Source: Prevotellaceae bacterium UBA1391 | GTDB taxonomy: Bacteria; Bacteroidota; Bacteroidia; Bacteroidales; Bacteroidaceae | Assembly (NCBI GenBank): GCA_002305265.1 | Contig: DBQP01000018.1 | Span: forward strand, 1-33,572 | Reading direction: 5' to 3' | DNA: 33,572 nt | Part shown: in pieces, positions 8,677-16,069 of the stretch | Position numbering within the stretch: the first letter of the stretch is position 1 | Layout of the letters: every line of letters begins with the position of its first letter | Translations under genes and position numbers: made by a program | The notes under the pieces: generated by a model | What the model saw: only the letters and a program-made list of their open reading frames with translations | Database searches by the model: none | Told to the model about the DNA's origin: nothing

Positions 8677-9429
8677 ATGTTGAGAGCAAGCGACAGCATC
8701 GTCATCATCCCGACCTACAACGAGAAGGAGAACATCGAGAAAATCATCCGCGCCGTCTTCGGCCTGGAGCAGGCATTCCACATCCTCGTCATCGACGACG
8801 GATCGCCCGACGGCACTGCCGCCATCGTCAAGCGCCTCATGCAGGACGAGTTCGCCGGACAGCTCTTCATCATCGAGCGCAGCGGCAAGCTCGGACTGGG
8901 CACCGCCTACATCGCCGGATTCAAGTGGAGCCTGGCCCACGGCTACGACTACATCTTCGAGATGGACGCCGACTTCAGCCACGACCCGAACGACCTGCCG
9001 CGGCTCTACGCCGCCTGCCACGACGAAGGCTACGACATGGCCGTGGGCAGCCGCTACATCAGTGGCGTCAACGTCGTCAACTGGCCCATCGGACGCGTGC
9101 TCATGTCCTACTTCGCCTCGAAGTACGTGCGCATCATCACCGGCTTCAAGGTGCACGACACCACCGCCGGATTCGCCTGCTACAAGCGTCGCGTGCTCGA
9201 GACCATCGACCTCGACGCCGTCCGCTTCAAGGGCTACGCCTTCCAGATCGAGATGAAATTCACGACCCACAAGTGCGGATTCCGCATCAAGGAAGTGCCC
9301 GTCATCTTCATCAACCGCCGCGAGGGCGTCTCGAAAATGAGCGGCGGCATCTTCTCCGAGGCCGTGCTCGGCGTCATGCGCCTGCGCTGGGACGGATGGT
9401 TCAAGAAGTATCCCAAGCCTGCCCAGTGA
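8677..9429 (+). CDS. Polyprenol monophosphomannose synthase (GT2)
   Basis: This 250-residue family 2 glycosyltransferase resembles dolichol-phosphate mannose synthase and would transfer mannose from GDP-mannose to a polyprenyl phosphate on the cytoplasmic side of the inner membrane. Visible motifs are IVIIPTYNEKENI (residues 8-20), VIDDGSPDGT (38-47), the metal-binding MDADFSHDP (96-104), VGSRYISG, and KMSGGIFSEA near the end. There is no C-terminal membrane domain, so it is the short soluble form. The length fits the bacterial family. It begins a same-strand run, and pyrC follows after 47 bp. The acceptor and sugar are inferred from the family. Confidence 0.9.
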   Translation: MLRASDSIVIIPTYNEKENIEKIIRAVFGLEQAFHILVIDDGSPDGTAAIVKRLMQDEFAGQLFIIERSGKLGLGTAYIAGFKWSLAHGYDYIFEMDADFSHDPNDLPRLYAACHDEGYDMAVGSRYISGVNVVNWPIGRVLMSYFASKYVRIITGFKVHDTTAGFACYKRRVLETIDLDAVRFKGYAFQIEMKFTTHKCGFRIKEVPVIFINRREGVSKMSGGIFSEAVLGVMRLRWDGWFKKYPKPAQ

Positions 9430-9476
9430 GCCCGCACCGCCTCCAGTCCCCCCACCACCCCAATGCACACATCCCC

Positions 9477-10823
9477 ATGCTGACCATCATCAACAACGCC
9501 ACCATCGTCAACGAGGGCCGCCAGCACGTCGGTGCCGTCGTCATTGACGGCGAATACATCATAGACATCCTCCCGAAACCGCTGGAAGACACCAGCCATT
9601 TCGAAAACGTAGTGGACGCCACGGACCTCTACCTCCTGCCCGGCGTCATCGACGACCACGTGCACTTCCGCGAGCCGGGCCTCACCTACAAGGCTGACAT
9701 CGCCACTGAAAGCCGCACAGCAGCCGCCGGTGGCGTCACCTCGTTCATGGACATGCCCAACACCAACCCGCCGACCACCACCATCGAGCGGCTGGAGGAG
9801 AAATTCAACATCGGCGCCGAGAGCAGCCGAGTGAACTACAGCTTCTTCTTCGGCGCCACCAACAGCAACCACCACGAGATGGTCGCGCTCGACCCAGGCT
9901 ACGTGCCCGGCATCAAGGTGTACATGGGAAGCTCCACCGGCGACATGCTCGTCGACGACAACCACGCGCTCCACCGTCTCTTCGCCGACGCCAGGCTACT
10001 CATCATGGCCCACTGCGAGGACCAGAGCATCATCCAGGCCAACATCGAGCAGTTCCGCAAAAAATACAAAGGACAGAACGACTTCCCAGTGCGCTACCAC
10101 TCCCGCATCCGAAGCACGGAAGCCTGCTACGCCAGCACCAGCAAAGCCATAGAGCTGGCCCGCCACACCGACGCACGCCTCCACATCGCCCACGTCAGCA
10201 CCGCACGCGAGCTCGAGCTCTTCTCCGACGAGACCGACGTCAGCCAGAAACAGATCACAGCCGAAGTCGTCATCGGCCATCTCATGTTCTCCACCGAAGA
10301 CTACGATCACCTGGGCGCACGCATCAAGTGCAACCCCTCCGTCAAGACGCTCGAAGACCGCGAGGCACTGCGCGAGGCACTGGCACAGGGAGTCATCGAC
10401 ATCGTCGCCACCGACCACGCACCACACCTCATCCGAGAGAAAGAAGGAGGTGCGCTCCACGCCGCCAGCGGCATGCCCATGATACAGTTCTCGCTCGTCA
10501 GCATGCTGGAGCTCGTCGACCAGGGCTACCTCACCATCGAGCGCGTCGTCGAGCTCATGTCGCACAATCCCGCAACCCTCTTCCGCATCGACCGCCGCGG
10601 ATTCATCCGAAAAGGCTACTTCGCCGACCTCGTGCTTGTAGACCCGACCGCCAACTGGCAGGTGCTCTCCGGCCGATACTTCACCAAGTGCGGCTGGACA
10701 CCCATGGACGAGCGGACCTTCAAGTGGAAAGTACGCCGCACCTTCGTCAACGGACAGACCGCATACGCCGACGGCATCGTCGTCGATGGCGTACGAGGCC
10801 AAGCCCTGCGCTTCAACGCCTGA
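9477..10823 (+). CDS. pyrC: Dihydroorotase
   Basis: This 448-residue class I dihydroorotase interconverts N-carbamoyl-aspartate and dihydroorotate, the third step of pyrimidine synthesis, in the cytoplasm. The amidohydrolase metal ligands are visible: HVHFREPG (His61, His63), a candidate carbamylated lysine in GIKVYMGSS (Lys147), AHCED (His179), HIAHVST (His238) and ATDHAPH (Asp313). The start at MLTIINNATIV is chosen because it begins the usual N-terminal beta strand; the frame is open much further upstream only through GC bias. It follows the mannosyltransferase by 47 bp and is probably co-transcribed. The symbol pyrC is used for the family; the active enzyme could carry another allele name. 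Confidence 0.93.
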   Translation: MLTIINNATIVNEGRQHVGAVVIDGEYIIDILPKPLEDTSHFENVVDATDLYLLPGVIDDHVHFREPGLTYKADIATESRTAAAGGVTSFMDMPNTNPPTTTIERLEEKFNIGAESSRVNYSFFFGATNSNHHEMVALDPGYVPGIKVYMGSSTGDMLVDDNHALHRLFADARLLIMAHCEDQSIIQANIEQFRKKYKGQNDFPVRYHSRIRSTEACYASTSKAIELARHTDARLHIAHVSTARELELFSDETDVSQKQITAEVVIGHLMFSTEDYDHLGARIKCNPSVKTLEDREALREALAQGVIDIVATDHAPHLIREKEGGALHAASGMPMIQFSLVSMLELVDQGYLTIERVVELMSHNPATLFRIDRRGFIRKGYFADLVLVDPTANWQVLSGRYFTKCGWTPMDERTFKWKVRRTFVNGQTAYADGIVVDGVRGQALRFNA

Positions 10824-10831
10824 CGACACAT

Positions 10832-10941
10832 CCGCCCACCCACCACAACCGCCGCGCAGGCTGCCGGCAACCGCCACGCACGTAAAAGCCGGCACAGCCG
10901 CCCACCCACGGCAGCTGCCACGCAGAGAACAACCCATCACA
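10832..10941. repeat. Weak 22-bp-period region between pyrC and the MetH-activation gene
   Basis: CCGCCCACCCAC occurs at 10832 and again at 10898, exactly 66 bp (3 x 22) apart. CAACCGCC recurs 22 bp apart at 10846 and 10868, and CGC occupies the same place in five successive 22-bp windows. This may be a decayed member of the array class seen elsewhere, but in such GC-rich sequence it could be chance. Confidence 0.3.
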
Positions 10942-10951
10942 AGGCTCCCGC

Positions 10952-11944
10952 ATGACCGAAACAAGCCCAGCGAATTCCGACCTCATCACACAACGCACAT
11001 ACCGCGTACGCGACCTCATCGACTACATCTCGTGGCCCTACTTCCTCCACACGTGGAACATACCCATGCGCTTCGCCAGCGTGGCCGACGTGCATCCCTG
11101 CGACGCATGCCGCCAAGGCTGGATTGCCGCCTTCCCTGAAGACCAGCAGGAAGCGGCACGGGAGGCCATCCGGCTCATGGAAGACGCACGCCGCATGCTC
11201 TCGGCCCTCACGCCCTACGTCACGGCACACACCATCGTGCGCCTGATGCCGGCCAATTCCGACGGCGACGACATCGTCGTCTGCCCCGAAGGAGCACCGG
11301 CCGAGCATCCCGACAGCCTCATCCGACTGCCCATGCTCCGGCAGCAGATTCCCGGCAACGACGGATTCTGCCGCTCCCTGGCCGACTATCTCAGGCCCAT
11401 CAGCGCAGGCATTCCCGACCGCATCGGCATTTTCGCCTCGGCCGCGCAGAACAACGCGCCCTCGCTGTCCGCCGTCCAACGCCTGGCCGACACCAACGCC
11501 GACTTCCACAAGATGGACTCCTACGACGCGCTCATGGCACAGATCCTGTGCGACCGCCTCGCTGAAGCCGCCACCGAGCGCCTCCACCGCGAGGTGCGAC
11601 GCGAGATCTGGGGATATGCGGCCGACGAGCAGCTCACCATCCCCGACCTGCTGCTCGAGCGCTTCAAGGGCATCCGGCCCGCCGTCGGCTATCCGTCGCT
11701 GCCCGACATGTCCTTCAACCGCGTGCTCGACAAGCTGATCGACTTCAGCCGCGTCGGCATCCGGCTCACCGAGAACGCCATGATGCAGCCCCACTCCGCC
11801 GTCTCCGGACTGATGATTTCCCACCCGCAGTCGCGCTACTTCGCCATCGGAAAAATCACCGAGGAGCAACTGGCCGACTACGCACGGCGCCGGCAGATTC
11901 CTGCCGACGACCTCCGCAGCTACCTGCGCGCCAACCTGATGTAG
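10952..11944 (+). CDS. Standalone MetH reactivation-domain protein
   Basis: This 330-residue protein resembles the C-terminal S-adenosylmethionine-binding activation domain of cobalamin-dependent methionine synthase, which supports reductive methylation of inactive cob(II)alamin. The recognisable parts are RPAVGYPSLPD (Arg242, GYP 246-248), MMQPHSAVSGL (277-287) and HPQSRYFAIGKI (291 on), the SAM-binding signature region, followed by LADYARRR. The homocysteine, folate and cobalamin-binding domains of full MetH are absent, so it must work on a separate MetH polypeptide or have another role. It sits 128 bp after pyrC and 67 bp before the phosphoesterase gene. The domain call is firm; the physiological partner is inferred. 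Confidence 0.85.
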   Translation: MTETSPANSDLITQRTYRVRDLIDYISWPYFLHTWNIPMRFASVADVHPCDACRQGWIAAFPEDQQEAAREAIRLMEDARRMLSALTPYVTAHTIVRLMPANSDGDDIVVCPEGAPAEHPDSLIRLPMLRQQIPGNDGFCRSLADYLRPISAGIPDRIGIFASAAQNNAPSLSAVQRLADTNADFHKMDSYDALMAQILCDRLAEAATERLHREVRREIWGYAADEQLTIPDLLLERFKGIRPAVGYPSLPDMSFNRVLDKLIDFSRVGIRLTENAMMQPHSAVSGLMISHPQSRYFAIGKITEEQLADYARRRQIPADDLRSYLRANLM

Positions 11945-12011
11945 GCCGCGCGCAGCCACGCATCAGCCCGAAGGCGCCGTCACGCCCACCCAACTCCAAT
12001 CCCGACACGAC

Positions 12012-13220
12012 ATGCTCACACGTATCCTCATCCTGATCTTGCTTCTTCAGGCGCTGCCGACGCTCTATATCTACTTGGCCTACGTACGCCGGCAGACGCA
12101 GCGCCCCTGGATCCGCGCGCTCGCATTCCTGCCCACCGTCCTGCTCACCGCCTATTTCCTGCTCGTCAGCCGCACCGACGACATGCTGGCAGCCCACCAG
12201 GCGCAAGTCGGAACCTTCATGTTTGTGTTCTTCCTCTGCACCATCCCCGCCACGCTCTTCACGCTCATCGATGCCCCGAGCCTCCTCTTCCGGCAGCGCA
12301 AGACCCTACGCCGCTGCTGGCACATCGCAGCCATGACGCTCGGATTCTGCGCCGCCTTCATCCTCATCTACGGCTACGCGCACGGACGCCGCCGCTACAC
12401 CGTACACGCACAGACCATCTGCTTCGACCACCTGCCGCCACGCTTCGACGGCTACCGCATCGCCTTCTTCTCCGACCTCCACATCGGCACCTTCGCCGAC
12501 GGCAACCAGAAGGACGTCGAGCGCCTCGTCAGCCTCATCAACCGCCAGCAAGTCGACCTCATCGCCTTCGGTGGCGACATCGTCAACTACGATGCACGCG
12601 AGCTGGCCGGCTACGAGCACGTGCTCCGCGCGCTCCAAGCCCCCGACGGCGTCGTGGCCGTCATGGGCAACCACGACTACCCCATGTACATCCATCCGCT
12701 CACCGAACGACAGAAAGCCGAGCACATCGCACAGCTCGGGCGCAACGAAGCCTACTACGGATGGCGCCTGCTGCGCAACGAGCACGTCATGCTCCGGCGC
12801 GGCGACGACTCCATCGCCGTCATCGGCGTGGAGAACGACGGCCGCCCACCCTTCCCCTCGCTCGGTGACTTGCCCAAGGCGGCGCGCGGACTGCGCAACG
12901 TGGCCACCCGGCAGAAGACGCCCGACCACACCTTCTCCGTCCTCCTCTCCCACGACCCCACCCACTGGCGACGCCGCGTGCTGCCTGAGACCAACATCGA
13001 CCTCATGCTCTCGGGACACACCCACGCCGGACAGTTCAAGCTCTTCGGCTGGTCGCCCGTCACGCCCATCTACGACGAATGGAGCGGCATCTACACCGAC
13101 GGCGCGCAGGTGCTGCTCGTGAGCGAAGGCATCGGCCAGGTCATGTTCCCCTTCCGCTTCGGCGCATGGCCCGAAATCAACGTCATCACGCTCCGCCGCA
13201 CGAAGAACCAGAGCCGCTGA
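12012..13220 (+). CDS. Membrane-anchored metallophosphoesterase (YaeI/LpxG-like)
   Basis: The protein has 402 residues. The first 125 hold about four hydrophobic segments; the rest is a calcineurin-like phosphoesterase. Metal-binding motifs are FFSDLHIG (Asp155, His157), FGGDIVN (Asp189), MGNHDY (Asn220, His221), LSHDP (His314) and SGHTHAGQ (His336, His338). Family relatives include YaeI-type proteins and the lipid A enzyme LpxG (UDP-2,3-diacylglucosamine hydrolysis), so a phospholipid or lipid A substrate at the membrane is plausible, especially beside an acyltransferase, but the substrate cannot be read from the sequence. It is probably in one operon with the acyltransferase 54 bp downstream. 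Confidence 0.88.
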   Translation: MLTRILILILLLQALPTLYIYLAYVRRQTQRPWIRALAFLPTVLLTAYFLLVSRTDDMLAAHQAQVGTFMFVFFLCTIPATLFTLIDAPSLLFRQRKTLRRCWHIAAMTLGFCAAFILIYGYAHGRRRYTVHAQTICFDHLPPRFDGYRIAFFSDLHIGTFADGNQKDVERLVSLINRQQVDLIAFGGDIVNYDARELAGYEHVLRALQAPDGVVAVMGNHDYPMYIHPLTERQKAEHIAQLGRNEAYYGWRLLRNEHVMLRRGDDSIAVIGVENDGRPPFPSLGDLPKAARGLRNVATRQKTPDHTFSVLLSHDPTHWRRRVLPETNIDLMLSGHTHAGQFKLFGWSPVTPIYDEWSGIYTDGAQVLLVSEGIGQVMFPFRFGAWPEINVITLRRTKNQSR

Positions 13221-13274
13221 CGCCGCGCATCCCACGCGTCCGCCATTCCCCTCCCACGCCACATCTTCCCGCAC

Positions 13275-14024
13275 ATGAAAGTCCTCTACATCCTCTACAC
13301 CCTCCTCATCGCCCTGCCCATCTTCATCGTCGCCACCATCCTGACAGCCGTCATCGTCGTCATCGGCGCCTTCCTGGGCGACATCAAATACTGCGGCTAC
13401 TACTTCCCGAAGTGGTGGTCGCGCCTCACCTGCTTCATCTTCCTGCTGCGCGTCCACGTCGAAGGCCGCGCCCACATCGACCCCCGCCAGTCCTACATCT
13501 TCCTGGCCAACCACCAAGGCTACTTCGACATCTTCCTCATCTACGGCTACCTTGGCCACAACTTCAAGTGGATGATGAAGGAGTATCTCCGCAAGATTCC
13601 CTTCGTCGGACTCGCCTGCGCGCGCAGCGGACACATCTACGTGGGCGACAGCATCCCCTCCATCCAGCAAGCCGTCGCACAGAGCCAGCGCACACTCCAA
13701 GGCGGCATGTCGATGGTCATCTTCCCCGAAGGCACCCGTACCTTCGACGGCCGCCTCGGACCATTCAAGCGGGGCGCATTCATGCTGGCCAACGAAATCG
13801 GACTGCCCATCGTCCCGCTCTCCATCAACGGCTCCTACGACGTCTTCAACCGGCACGCCCGCCGCGTCTCCTTCGGACGCCTCAGCCTCACCATCCACGC
13901 CCCCATCACCCCCGACGACCGCAAGGGACGCCCCACCAAAGCATTCATGCAGGACGTGCACGACATCATCAATGCCGGCATCGAGCCCAAATACCGCATT
14001 CCACAAGCCCCATCCGCGCAATGA
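13275..14024 (+). CDS. plsC: 1-acyl-sn-glycerol-3-phosphate acyltransferase family protein
   Basis: This 249-residue PlsC-type enzyme would acylate lysophosphatidic acid to phosphatidic acid at the inner membrane. An N-terminal hydrophobic helix (about residues 3-33) precedes the catalytic NHQGYFD (His80, Asp85) and the substrate-binding FPEGTRTF (150-157); PIVPLSINGS follows as the usual fourth block. The length fits bacterial PlsC. The stop overlaps the next start by 4 nt (ATGA), pointing to translational coupling with the HD-domain gene. Acyltransfer to ornithine or other lipids is a family alternative. Confidence 0.88.
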   Translation: MKVLYILYTLLIALPIFIVATILTAVIVVIGAFLGDIKYCGYYFPKWWSRLTCFIFLLRVHVEGRAHIDPRQSYIFLANHQGYFDIFLIYGYLGHNFKWMMKEYLRKIPFVGLACARSGHIYVGDSIPSIQQAVAQSQRTLQGGMSMVIFPEGTRTFDGRLGPFKRGAFMLANEIGLPIVPLSINGSYDVFNRHARRVSFGRLSLTIHAPITPDDRKGRPTKAFMQDVHDIINAGIEPKYRIPQAPSAQ

Positions 14025-14644
14025 CACAACAGGAATTCGACCACTACTTCCTCCACGAGCTCCGGCTGTCCTGCACCGAGATTGCCGTCAGCGCACGCCA
14101 GCTCCACGCCTCCGTAGGCCAGACCTACGGCCCCGACCTCCCCTATGCCGTCCATCTCGACGCCGTGGCCGACGCCCTCGTGCGCCTCGGAGCCGAATGC
14201 ATCACGTCGGCCGCCGACATCCTCCCCGTCTTCTTTGCCGCCTACTACCACGACAGCATCGAGGACGCGCGCCTCACCTACAACGACGTGGTCCGCACCG
14301 CGCGGCAGCACATGGACGAGCAAGCCGCCCACATCGCCGCCGAGGCCGTCTACGCCCTCACCAACGAGAAAGGCCGCACCCGGGCCGAGCGCGCCAACGA
14401 ACACTACTACGAAGGCATCCGCACCACCCCCTACGCCCCGATGCTCAAACTCTGCGACCGCCTGGCCAACACCACCTTCTCCTCCACCCACAACGACCTC
14501 GCCAACCAGCACATGCGCGAGGTGTACACCCGCGAATGGCCCCACTTCCTCGCCGCCATCCGATCGCCCCTCGCCGCCGCCGACCCCCGCTACGCCCTGC
14601 CCCAGCCCATGCTGCAAGCCATCCAGCAGCTCCACGACAGCTGA
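14021..14644 (+). CDS. RelA/SpoT-like HD hydrolase-domain protein (small alarmone hydrolase-like)
   Basis: The 207-residue protein has the HD metal-site pattern of the ppGpp hydrolase half of Rel/SpoT: His45 in YAVHLDAVADAL, HDSIED at 77-82 (His77, Asp78, Glu81, Asp82), and LKLCDRLANT with Asp146 and Asn150. No synthetase or regulatory domain is present. This arrangement is that of small alarmone hydrolases such as MESH1, so (p)ppGpp or NADPH hydrolysis is possible; other nucleotide phosphohydrolases of the HD superfamily are equally possible. One departure is Leu instead of Pro after the first His. The start ATG overlaps the plsC stop (ATGA), so the two are coupled. A long upstream frame in the same phase is an artefact inside plsC. 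Confidence 0.75.
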   Translation: MTQQEFDHYFLHELRLSCTEIAVSARQLHASVGQTYGPDLPYAVHLDAVADALVRLGAECITSAADILPVFFAAYYHDSIEDARLTYNDVVRTARQHMDEQAAHIAAEAVYALTNEKGRTRAERANEHYYEGIRTTPYAPMLKLCDRLANTTFSSTHNDLANQHMREVYTREWPHFLAAIRSPLAAADPRYALPQPMLQAIQQLHDS

Positions 14645-14739
14645 GCATCCGGCCGACGCACCCGCCACCACACCGGCACACCATCCGCCAGCCCAGCCTG
14701 CGCCGTGCCCACCAGCCCGACGCCACCAGCATAGCCCAC

Positions 14740-14793
14740 GAAGGCCTTCGTGTCGCCTCACGAAGGCCTTCCCGTCAACACACGAAGGCCTTC
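14740..14793. repeat. 22-bp-period palindrome array, GAAGGCCTTC family, 3 units (A1)
   Basis: GAAGGCCTTC occurs at 14740, 14762 and 14784, exactly 22 bp apart, with unlike 12-bp spacers. The palindrome extends to 14 bp (ACGAAGGCCTTCGT-like) at the first copy. It lies between the HD-domain gene and metA. The first 22-bp unit is identical to the first unit of the array at 23858. Confidence 0.95.
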
Positions 14794-14802
14794 GCAATCG
14801 AC

Positions 14803-14840
14803 AGCCGCTTCAACGCCCCAACAACCCGTGCGAAGCGGCT
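14803..14840 (+). terminator. Possible terminator hairpin after the HD-domain gene
   Basis: AGCCGCTTC (14803-14811) and GAAGCGGCT (14832-14840) are perfectly complementary across a 20-nt loop. Only a short TTTT, several bases later, follows, so termination is uncertain. From here to 14980 nothing else is recognisable. Confidence 0.3.
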
Positions 14841-14982
14841 CCGCATTTTCGGCGCAGCCACAGCGCATCCACACGGAGCACGCCCCGCCACACGGCCGCG
14901 CCAGCCCTGCCCACAGCCGACGCCCACAGTACGCCGACGCCGCGCACAACACGCGCAATAGCCGACACGCCGACACACGCGC

Positions 14983-15013
14983 TTGAATATCTGGCAGATT
15001 TGTCTTAACTTTG
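14983..15013 (+). promoter_or_regulatory. Promoter for metA
   Basis: TTG at 14983-14985 and TAACTTTG at 15006-15013 are separated by 20 bp, a good match to the Bacteroidota -33/-7 pair. The predicted start near 15020 rules out the upstream in-frame ATG at 15011 and supports the ATG at 15116, leaving a GC-rich leader of about 95 nt with no recognisable SAM riboswitch. Confidence 0.8.
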
Positions 15014-15115
15014 CACCCACATATCGTGCGCCGACCCCGCCCGACAGCCCCGCCCGCGCGACAGCGCGACGCAGCAGGCCGCGACGGACGCCGGCCCCGC
15101 CAAAAACCTCCGACC

Positions 15116-16033
15116 ATGCCGCTGAACCTCCCCGACCGCCTGCCGGCCATCGAACTGCTCAAGCAGGAAAACATATTCGTGATGGACTCCACCCGAGCCC
15201 ACACGCAGGACATCCGCCCGCTGCGCATCGCCATCCTCAACCTCATGCCCATCAAAATCACGACCGAGACGGACTTCATCCGCATTCTGTCCAACTCGCC
15301 GCTGCAGATTGAGATTGAGTTCATGAAAATCAAGAGCCACACGACGAAGAACACGCCCGTGGAGCACATGCTCGCCTTCTACCGCGACTTCGAGGAGATG
15401 CGGCACGAGAAATACGACGGACTCATCGTCACGGGAGCACCGCTCGAGCAAATGGAATACGAGGAAGTGACCTACTGGAACGAGATTTGCGAAGTGTGCG
15501 ACTGGGCACGCGAGAACGTGCAGTCGACCATCTACATCTGCTGGGCCGCGCAAGCCGCGCTCTACCACTTCTACGGCGTCCCGAAATACTCCACCGGACA
15601 CAAGCTCTTCGGCATCTTCCCGCACCGCGTGCTCCGTCCCGAGCTCCCCATCTTCCGCGGCTTCGACGACGAGTTCTTCGTGCCCCACAGCCGCCACTCC
15701 GAAGTGCGCCGCGCCGACATCGAGCGCGTCGGCGGACTCGACATCATCTCCGACTCCGACGAAGCCGGCGTCTACGCAGTCATGGCCCGACAGGGCCGCG
15801 AGTTCTTCATCACCGGACACAGCGAGTATGCCCCCCTGACGCTCGACGGCGAATACCGCCGCGACGTGGAGAAGCGCCTGCCCATCCAGCTGCCGAAGAA
15901 CTACTACCGCGACGACAATCCCGCCAACCCGCCCGTCGTGCGCTGGCGCGCCCACGCCAACCTCATGTTCACGAACTGGCTCAACTACTATGTCTACCAG
16001 GCCACGCCGTTCGACATCAACTCCATCCAATAG
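15116..16033 (+). CDS. metA: Homoserine O-acyltransferase MetA, probably acetyl-CoA specific
   Basis: This 305-residue MetA-family enzyme activates homoserine for methionine synthesis in the cytoplasm. The catalytic residues fall at the family's usual numbers: Cys142 in ICWAAQAAL, and His235 and Glu237 in TGHSEY. Position 111, in GAPLEQ, is Glu. In this family Glu111 goes with acetyl-CoA use and Gly with succinyl-CoA use, as in E. coli, so the product is predicted to be O-acetylhomoserine. The start at 15116 gives the normal family length and fits the promoter; the upstream ATG at 15011 lies inside the -7 element. The U32-family gene follows after 36 bp and may be co-transcribed. Confidence 0.95.
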   Translation: MPLNLPDRLPAIELLKQENIFVMDSTRAHTQDIRPLRIAILNLMPIKITTETDFIRILSNSPLQIEIEFMKIKSHTTKNTPVEHMLAFYRDFEEMRHEKYDGLIVTGAPLEQMEYEEVTYWNEICEVCDWARENVQSTIYICWAAQAALYHFYGVPKYSTGHKLFGIFPHRVLRPELPIFRGFDDEFFVPHSRHSEVRRADIERVGGLDIISDSDEAGVYAVMARQGREFFITGHSEYAPLTLDGEYRRDVEKRLPIQLPKNYYRDDNPANPPVVRWRAHANLMFTNWLNYYVYQATPFDINSIQ

Positions 16034-16069
16034 AACGCGCGCCCCACGCCCCCTCACCGCACACCGCAC

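Noticed and set aside
12306..14027. 573-residue open frame on the minus strand opposite the phosphoesterase and plsC
   Set aside because: Low-complexity D/E/V/G/A-rich shadow of two genes with clear catalytic motifs.
14021..14644. Full Rel/SpoT enzyme
   Set aside because: Only the HD hydrolase part is present; there is no synthetase, TGS or ACT domain in frame.
14740..14793. CRISPR array
   Set aside because: Repeat of 10 bp and spacer of 12 bp are far too short, there are only three copies, and no cas genes are present.
15020..15115. SAM riboswitch in the metA leader
   Set aside because: The leader is GC-rich and I could not trace the conserved elements of any SAM riboswitch class.
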